64,000 bases of DNA from Sulfuritalea sp. (lineage in GTDB: Bacteria > Pseudomonadota > Gammaproteobacteria > Burkholderiales > Rhodocyclaceae): assembly GCA_030680805.1 (NCBI GenBank), contig JAUXUK010000047.1:1-64000 (forward strand). The letters are read 5' to 3'. The notes below the pieces were generated by a model. It worked only from the letters and a program-made list of their open reading frames with translations, had not been told where the DNA came from and ran no database searches. Within the stretch, counting starts at the first letter, position 1. Every line of letters starts with the position of its first letter. This document shows, piece by piece, positions 58,138-64,000 of the stretch. A program made the translations under genes and the position numbers.

Positions 58138-59525
58138 AGATACTGGTTGTCGAAGACGACGCCGCCTTGCGCGACGCCCTTCTGATCACGCTTGAAACGG
58201 CCGGACATCGCGTGTCGGGCGCCGACAGTGGCCCGGCGGCACTGGCCGCGCTGGCGGCAATGGCCCGCGATCCATTCAGCATGGTGGTTTCGGATCTGCG
58301 CATGGATCCGATGGACGGCCTCACCCTGTTGGGCGAAATACGGAGCCGGTATCCGGGCCTGCCGGTGCTGCTGATGACGGCCTTTGGTGATGTGGACAAG
58401 GCCGTCGCGGCGATGCGTGGCGGCGCCTGCGATTTCATGTTGAAGCCCTTCGAGCCGAAGACCCTGATCGACCAGATTGCGCGCTATGCCGTACCCCCCC
58501 CGGCCGCCGACGGGGTGATTGTTGCCGATCCAAAAACGCGCGAAACGCTGCTCCTCGCGGCGCGCGTGGCAAAGACTGACGCGACCGTGCTGCTTACCGG
58601 GGAATCCGGCGTTGGCAAGGAAGTGTTCGCTCGCTATATCCACGATCAATCAGCGCGGGCAGGCGGGCCTTTTGTGGCGATCAACTGCGCCGCGATTCCC
58701 GACAATCTCCTCGAAGCAACGCTCTTCGGCTACGAGAAGGGCGCTTTCACGGGCGCCCAGACGGCGCAGGCGGGGAAGTTCGAGCAGGCCAATGGCGGCA
58801 CCCTGCTGCTGGATGAAATATCCGAAATGCCGCTCGGACTGCAAGCCAAGCTGCTGCGCGTGTTGCAGGAACGCGAAGTCGAGCGCGTCGGCGGCAAGAA
58901 GCCGGTGGCCCTGGATATCCGCGTGTTGGCCACCAGCAATCGCGACATGGGCGGCGAGGTCCGCGTCGGGCGTTTTCGCGAAGACCTCTACTATCGGCTC
59001 AATGTCTTCCCGCTGGAGATTCCCGCCCTGCGCCAGCGTCCCGCCGACATCCTGCCCCTGGCTCGGCACTGGCTGGCAAGGCAGGCGGCTACCTCGCGCC
59101 GCGCGGCAAGATTTGCCGCTGCTGCCGAAGCACGGCTGGTGGCCTACCCCTGGCCGGGCAATGTGCGCGAGCTCGAAAATGTTGTCCAGCGTGCGCTGAT
59201 CATGACGGCCGGTGAAGTGATCGAGGCTGACAGTCTCCCGCTTGAGGGCGCGATGGCGCCTGCCGGACGGGTAGCTCCCGAGGCGGCGGCAGGCGCCCAA
59301 TTCGCCGTGTCGCCAGCGCCGAGTTTTGGCGAAACCCCGGCGACCACGGGCTCTCCGGTCAACATGAAGGATCTGGAACGGCAGCACATTCTGGATACCC
59401 TGGCCAGATGCGGCGGCTCGCGCAAGAAGGCGGTGGCGATTCTCGGCATCTCCGAGCGCACCCTGCGCTACAAATTGTCCCAGTATCGCGCCGAGGGGTT
59501 TTTCAATGACGAAGAAGAAGTTTGA
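58122..59525 (+). CDS. Sigma-54-dependent response regulator FlrC/FleR
   Basis: Receiver; TGESGVGKEVFARYIHD; ATLFGYEKGAFTGA (GAFTGA loop); C-terminal Fis-type HTH. Confidence 0.94.
   Translation: MPDALKILVVEDDAALRDALLITLETAGHRVSGADSGPAALAALAAMARDPFSMVVSDLRMDPMDGLTLLGEIRSRYPGLPVLLMTAFGDVDKAVAAMRGGACDFMLKPFEPKTLIDQIARYAVPPPAADGVIVADPKTRETLLLAARVAKTDATVLLTGESGVGKEVFARYIHDQSARAGGPFVAINCAAIPDNLLEATLFGYEKGAFTGAQTAQAGKFEQANGGTLLLDEISEMPLGLQAKLLRVLQEREVERVGGKKPVALDIRVLATSNRDMGGEVRVGRFREDLYYRLNVFPLEIPALRQRPADILPLARHWLARQAATSRRAARFAAAAEARLVAYPWPGNVRELENVVQRALIMTAGEVIEADSLPLEGAMAPAGRVAPEAAAGAQFAVSPAPSFGETPATTGSPVNMKDLERQHILDTLARCGGSRKKAVAILGISERTLRYKLSQYRAEGFFNDEEEV
59104..59118. promoter_or_regulatory. 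CGGCAA-N3-TTGCCG palindrome inside flrC/fleR coding sequence
   Basis: CGGCAAGATTTGCCG, about 420 bp upstream of the fliE -24/-12 element. Confidence 0.45.
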
Positions 59526-59540
59526 TCGACAAGTGAAAGC

Positions 59541-59556
59541 CGGCACGGCGATTGCT
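59541..59556 (+). promoter_or_regulatory. Sigma-54-like promoter of fliE
   Basis: CGGCACGGCGATTGCT, one mismatch to TGGCACG-N4-TTGCW. Confidence 0.7.
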
Positions 59557-59592
59557 ATTCCCTTCGTGAACGAATTCATGTAAGGTTTTGCC

Positions 59593-59919
59593 ATGGCCAT
59601 CGATACACGACAAATCGACCAGATGCTCTCCGAACTGCGTTCCGCCTCAGCCCTGGCGGGCGGCAAACCGGCGGCCAACGCCGCGCCTGCGGATGGGCCG
59701 GATTTCTCGCAGGTGCTGAAGTCCACCATCGATCAGGTTAACGCGGCCCAGTTGCAGGCTCGCACGATGGCCGACGACTTTTCCAGCGGACAGAGCAACG
59801 TCAATCTGCAGGACGTCATGATCAACCTGCAAAAGGCCAACCTGTCGTTCCAGCAGATGGTGCAGGTCAGGAACAAACTGGTGTCGGCCTATCAAGACAT
59901 CATGCACATTCAGGTCTGA
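59593..59919 (+). CDS. fliE: Flagellar hook-basal body protein FliE
   Basis: FSQVLKSTIDQVNAAQLQARTMADDF...VNLQDVMINLQKANLSFQQMVQVRNKLVSAYQDIMHIQV. Confidence 0.97.
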   Translation: MAIDTRQIDQMLSELRSASALAGGKPAANAAPADGPDFSQVLKSTIDQVNAAQLQARTMADDFSSGQSNVNLQDVMINLQKANLSFQQMVQVRNKLVSAYQDIMHIQV

Positions 59920-60008
59920 GTTTTTCAGAAGACAGGCGGCAGGCATGAATGCGGCGCAATGCGCCGGTAGAATTCAGCCTTCCATCCTTCGGCTCCTGTC
60001 CTCTGACC

Positions 60009-60905
60009 ATGTGGTTCCGCAATCTCCAGATTTTCCGGCTCACTTCCGACTGGGCCCATGGCACCGACTCGTTGTCGGCAGCCCTGCACAAGGGCATTTT
60101 CCACGGCTGCGGCGCAACTGATCGTGTAGCGCGCGGCTGGGTGCCACCCCGCGGCGAAGGCGAACTGGTGTTTTCCGTCGAACATCAGCAATTGATCGCC
60201 CTCGGCATCGAACAAAAGCTGCTGCCGGCCTCCGTCGTGCGCCAGTATGCTCAGGCAAAGCTGGCCGAGATCGAAGCAGCGCAAGGCTACAAGCCGGGTC
60301 GGAAGCAGTCGCGCGAAGTGATCGATCAGGTCGAGGCCGAGTTGCTGCCGCGGGCGTTCGTCAAGCGTGGCCTCACCTATGTCTGGGTCGACCCTATCAA
60401 TCGCTGGTTGCTGGTGGACGCCTCATCGAGCGCTCGCGCCGATGAAGTCATGGAGCATCTCAAGCTGTCACTCGGCGAGCTGCCCCTCACTCTGGTCAAA
60501 ACCCAGGTCGCACCGGCGACTGCCATGACAAACTGGTTGGCGGCGGGACATGCGCCCGGCAACTTCACGATCGACCGCGATTGCGAACTGCAGGCGGCGG
60601 CGGAGGAGCGCGCCGCCGTGCGCTACGTGCGTCACAACCTCGACAGCGACGAGGTGCGCAGCCACATAGCGGGCGGCAAGTCGGCCACCCGGTTGGCGTT
60701 GACCTGGAATGATCGCGTTTCGTTTGTATTGACCGAGCAATTGCAGATCAAGCGCCTGGCGTTTCTTGATCTGCTGAAGGAGGATGCCGAGCGTCAGTCC
60801 GAGAATGCGGACGATCTGTTTGCCGCCAACTTCACGCTGATGTGCGGAGAGCTGGCGCAGTTGCTGGGACATCTGCTGGAAGTGCTGGGCGGAGAGGGCG
60901 AGTGA
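60009..60905 (+). CDS. rdgC: Recombination-associated protein RdgC
   Basis: MWFRNLQIFRLTSDW...VNRDCEL-type segment (FTIDRDCELQA), AGGKSATRLALTWNDRVSFVLTEQLQIKRLAFLDLL. Confidence 0.92.
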   Translation: MWFRNLQIFRLTSDWAHGTDSLSAALHKGIFHGCGATDRVARGWVPPRGEGELVFSVEHQQLIALGIEQKLLPASVVRQYAQAKLAEIEAAQGYKPGRKQSREVIDQVEAELLPRAFVKRGLTYVWVDPINRWLLVDASSSARADEVMEHLKLSLGELPLTLVKTQVAPATAMTNWLAAGHAPGNFTIDRDCELQAAAEERAAVRYVRHNLDSDEVRSHIAGGKSATRLALTWNDRVSFVLTEQLQIKRLAFLDLLKEDAERQSENADDLFAANFTLMCGELAQLLGHLLEVLGGEGE

Positions 60906-61699
60906 CTCTGCGTGGGCTGATCGCCCTGGCGGCGTTCGCGCTGGGTCTGCCCGCGCTGGCGGAGGGTGTCAACGTCGGCAAGCCGTCCAGCGTGCGCAAT
61001 CTGGTGCCGGCCGGTGCGATCGAACAGCAAGCGGCGCAGCAGTACGAACAGCTCAAGCGTCAGGCGTCCGCGAAAGGCGCACTTGGGCCCGGTGATCATC
61101 CTCAGGTCCTGCGTTTGCGGGCGATCGCCGCGCGCATGATCCCCTTTGTTGATCGCTTCAATCCTCGCGCCCGAACCTGGAGGTGGGAGGTGAACCTGAT
61201 CGGCTCGAAGCAGATCAATGCGTTCTGCATGCCCGGTGGCAAGATCGCGTTTTATTCAGGGATTCTCGACACCCTCAAGCTGACGGATGACGAGGCGGCG
61301 ATGGTGATGGGCCACGAGATCGCCCATGCCTTGCGCGAGCACGCCCGCGAGCGCATGGCCAAGAGCCAGATCACCCAGTTTGGCGCCCATCTGCTGGGGG
61401 AACTGGTGGGCGGCGGACGTTATGCCGGCGCCTTCCAGATGGGTGGCAATTTGCTGTCGCTGAAGTTTTCGCGCGATGACGAGTCGGAGGCCGATGTGGT
61501 CGGGCTCGAGCTGGCTGCACGCGCCGGTTACGACCCCCGTGCCGGGGTCAGCTTGTGGCAGAAAATGGCCGCCGCCAATAGCCGGGCGCCGCTCGAGTTT
61601 CTCTCAACCCACCCGGCGGGCGATCATCGCATCAAGGAAATCGAAAAGCACCTGCCGGAAGTGATGCCGCTCTACGAGAAAGCTCGCCGGGCCAACTGA
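60902..61699 (+). CDS. M48-family zinc metalloprotease
   Basis: MGHEIAHALREHARERM HExxH motif, RDDESEADVVGLELAARAGYDP; GTGA overlap with rdgC. Confidence 0.92.
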   Translation: MTLRGLIALAAFALGLPALAEGVNVGKPSSVRNLVPAGAIEQQAAQQYEQLKRQASAKGALGPGDHPQVLRLRAIAARMIPFVDRFNPRARTWRWEVNLIGSKQINAFCMPGGKIAFYSGILDTLKLTDDEAAMVMGHEIAHALREHARERMAKSQITQFGAHLLGELVGGGRYAGAFQMGGNLLSLKFSRDDESEADVVGLELAARAGYDPRAGVSLWQKMAAANSRAPLEFLSTHPAGDHRIKEIEKHLPEVMPLYEKARRAN

Positions 61700-61744
61700 A
61701 AAAAGTCGGCGCTGGCGATACGGCGAACGCAGCGCGAGCCAGCG

Positions 61745-62572
61745 TCAGCTCATTCCCGATTCGCGTGCTTTGCGTTCGCGTTCCACCTTGATGATGTAAC
61801 GCTGGATCAGCGTCAGCATGGACCCCGGCAGCTTCACGAACTCACAGCCGGCACGCTTCGACTTGACGCCGGTGCGGCTTACCGATTCGAATACGCTGCG
61901 CACCACAATCGTTCCCGCCACCAGGCCGACTTCCGGCAGTTCGATCTTGCAGGAGAGCTCAAGACCGCGTTCAAGCGGGATATCGAGAGGAATCGAGATG
62001 ACGCCGAGGCCTCCGCCGCTGATGTCAACCACGTGGACATCGATGGCCCGGCGTTCGCCCGTGGCGGTAGGAAAGGGTATGACGCATTTCAGCGGGCGCG
62101 CGATGGGTGCAGCCAGCCGGTAGTACTCGCGGCGCTGCAGGCGCAGCACGCTGTCGGGCAGGGGGGCGAAGAACGCAGGCACGCCATTGGCTTCGGCGCG
62201 CTGCACGCTGCGCAGGATGAACTGGATCTTGACCTTGTCGAGCTGCGTGACACAGAACAGCTTGTTTGCTTCGAGCGCCTTGCGGTTCGCCTCGGCACTG
62301 GCGCTGAGTTCGAGGAAAAGACCGTTGTCCTTGTAGCTGATCATGCTGGTCAGCAGCATGTCCCTGCCTTCGTTGAAGAACATGGTGATCTGCGAAACAT
62401 GCTCGACGATTCCGCGAAAGACCGAGAATATCTCGCTCCTGGAATTCAGCATGTACTGGCTGAATTCATCCGTCGACAAGAGCTCGGCCGCCAGCTTATT
62501 GGCGGCGGAACCCGGGTCAATGGGCGCAGACCCCGTCAAAGTGGGGGCGTTGTTGGCTTCGGTGCCGCTCAT
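61745..62572 (-). CDS. ycgR: Flagellar brake protein YcgR (PilZ domain)
   Basis: N-terminal YcgR domain; PilZ RREYYRLAAPIARPLKC ... VVDISGGGLGVIS. Confidence 0.9.
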   Translation of the reverse strand: MSGTEANNAPTLTGSAPIDPGSAANKLAAELLSTDEFSQYMLNSRSEIFSVFRGIVEHVSQITMFFNEGRDMLLTSMISYKDNGLFLELSASAEANRKALEANKLFCVTQLDKVKIQFILRSVQRAEANGVPAFFAPLPDSVLRLQRREYYRLAAPIARPLKCVIPFPTATGERRAIDVHVVDISGGGLGVISIPLDIPLERGLELSCKIELPEVGLVAGTIVVRSVFESVSRTGVKSKRAGCEFVKLPGSMLTLIQRYIIKVERERKARESGMS

Positions 62573-62612
62573 TGTTCGATAAACGCCGGGCAGGAACTTC
62601 GGGCCTCGAATT

Positions 62613-62927
62613 TTAGCCGAGATTTTCCGGAACCAGACGCTCCCCCGGGACCCCTTCGCGCTCAACCTGGTAGATCCAGGCCAGCAGTTCGGCGACCGCA
62701 ATGTAAAGCTGGGGGGGGATCTCTCCGTCAAGGTTGACTTGGGACAGCAATGCGACCAGTTCGGGCGATTCGTGCACAAAAATGCCGTGCTCGCGGGCGC
62801 GAGAGATGATCTCTTCAGCGATCAGGCCTCGTCCTTTTGCCACCACCGTCGGTGCCGAGTCGCCCGGTGAATACTTCAGCGCCACGGCAAGCGCCCGCGG
62901 TTCGCCGTCCTTACTCTTCGGCGGCAT
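62613..62927 (-). CDS. FlhB C-terminal-domain homologue (FlhX type)
   Basis: ALAVALKYSPGDSAPTVVAKGRGLIAEEIISRAREHGIFVHESPELVALLSQVNLDGEIPPQLYIAVAELLAWIYQVE. Confidence 0.9.
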   Translation of the reverse strand: MPPKSKDGEPRALAVALKYSPGDSAPTVVAKGRGLIAEEIISRAREHGIFVHESPELVALLSQVNLDGEIPPQLYIAVAELLAWIYQVEREGVPGERLVPENLG

Positions 62928-64000
62928 GCTTGACCTGCAAGGCGAGCAGCGGCACGCCGGCCGCGGCCATGGATTTTTCCAGTGACGGCGCGGCTTCGAG
63001 CAGATCAGCGGCACTGGCGCCCGCTGGCGTGGCGATGACAATTCGCACCCCTTCCGGCGCCAGGCTGAGCCGGGCGTCGATCTCGCCGAGTCGCGGCGTG
63101 ACAAGTCGCAGCGATGTAATCCAGCTCCCTTCGGAATCCGTTTGTTCGCCGCCCGTTCGCTGTCCATCCGGCTCGATCTGCCAGTCCAGCGATTGACCCG
63201 GCCAGACTTCCCCCTGCCAGGCCATGCGCTGAGTCGCAGCGGCATCCAGTTGCTGCTGTACCAGTGGCCGCAGATCCTCAGGCACGATCTGCACCGGATT
63301 TCCGGGCGGCGCTTGTTGCGCGGCGACTTGCCGGCGGGCTTCTTCATTGCCGAACAGGCTTTGCAGGATTGCCATGGGACCGGATTGTTGAGGCGGACTC
63401 GCATTTGCGGCCGGCCGCGCGGGCAAGCCACCGGATTCCTGGCCCGGCGCGGGCGCCTCCCTGGGCGCGTGCCTGGCCTGAGGTTCGACCAGCAGGTCTT
63501 TCATCGGGCGCTGCCCCATGACCCACTGCACCTGATGGGCTTCGTAGAACAGCCCGCTCTGGCCGACGGCTTTGGCCAGTTGCGGCGCGAGTTCGGCGGC
63601 CAATCTGGCCGTATCGGCGAACGCTGCGGGCAGCAACGCCCGCCCTCGCGTGAGCGCTGCCGGAGGTGGCGGCGCGCCATCCCGGGCAAGCAGCGAACCG
63701 ATCAACTGGGCGGTCCGTGACAAGTTGGCAAACTGGGGGTTGGCGCCTGCTGCGGCATCGCCGGGGCTGTTGCGATGGGTGAGTTGGGCGACGACCAGAG
63801 ACGGCGTACGGTCGACCACCACCAGTTCCAGGGTGTCGCCGGCTTTCGCTCCCTGGGGAAGCGCCAGCGTCAGGCTGCGACCGGCAACCAGGGCCTTGTA
63901 GGTGTTCTCCGGCAGGACTTCCTGGATTCGCGCGGAGAAGGTTTGACCGGGTCGCAGCTCAACCAGATCGGCCGGGATTTCGCTGACCGGCGCAACCGGA
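62911..64000 (-). CDS. FliK-like protein (hook-length control C-terminal domain), truncated by window end
   Basis: Frame remains open to the window end (…PADLVELRPGQTFSARIQEVLPENTYKALVAGRSLTLALPQGAKAGDTLELVVVDRTPSLV); C-terminal TPRLGEIDARLSLAPEGVRIVIATPAGASAADLLEAAPSLEKSMAAAGVPL. Confidence 0.75.
   Translation of the reverse strand, partial: PVAPVSEIPADLVELRPGQTFSARIQEVLPENTYKALVAGRSLTLALPQGAKAGDTLELVVVDRTPSLVVAQLTHRNSPGDAAAGANPQFANLSRTAQLIGSLLARDGAPPPPAALTRGRALLPAAFADTARLAAELAPQLAKAVGQSGLFYEAHQVQWVMGQRPMKDLLVEPQARHAPREAPAPGQESGGLPARPAANASPPQQSGPMAILQSLFGNEEARRQVAAQQAPPGNPVQIVPEDLRPLVQQQLDAAATQRMAWQGEVWPGQSLDWQIEPDGQRTGGEQTDSEGSWITSLRLVTPRLGEIDARLSLAPEGVRIVIATPAGASAADLLEAAPSLEKSMAAAGVPLLALQVKHAAEE

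Overview
The window is an almost complete flagellar and chemotaxis supercluster from a GC-rich proteobacterium; gene content and order suggest a betaproteobacterium of the Rhodocyclales type (inference, not tested). Left to right: motB 3' end; a bacteriohemerythrin and a REC-REC-PAS(n)-GGDEF-EAL protein; chemosensory operon 1 (MCP, cheY, cheA, cheW, PAS-MCP, cheR, cheD, cheB, STAS protein, MCP); cheV, a second cheV with an in-frame stop, cheY, cheZ, cheA2; flhB-flhA-flhF-flhG-like-fliA; motC-motD; flgN, flgM and flgA on the minus strand; flgBCDEF, a second flgE-like gene, flgGHIJKL; fliR-fliQ-fliP-fliO-fliN-fliM-fliL-fliK and fliJ-fliI-fliH-fliG-fliF on the minus strand; flrB/fleS-flrC/fleR, fliE; rdgC and an M48 protease; ycgR, a FlhB-C-terminal-like (FlhX) gene and a FliK-like gene on the minus strand. 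No rRNA, tRNA, CRISPR array or transposase was recognised. The best leads are (1) a 15-bp palindrome CGGCAA-N3-TTGCCG found at five places, four of them intergenic and next to class II/III flagellar transcription units, together with five sigma-54-like -24/-12 elements; (2) a second cheV interrupted by one TAA at a conserved Glu codon; (3) an FlhG-like protein with a degenerate Walker A; (4) an extra flgE paralog between flgF and flgG; (5) a degenerate receiver domain in the GGDEF/EAL protein; (6) dispersed repeats, two of which have entered coding sequence. I did not find an obviously new multi-gene system; the novelty is in regulation and in unusual variants of known parts.
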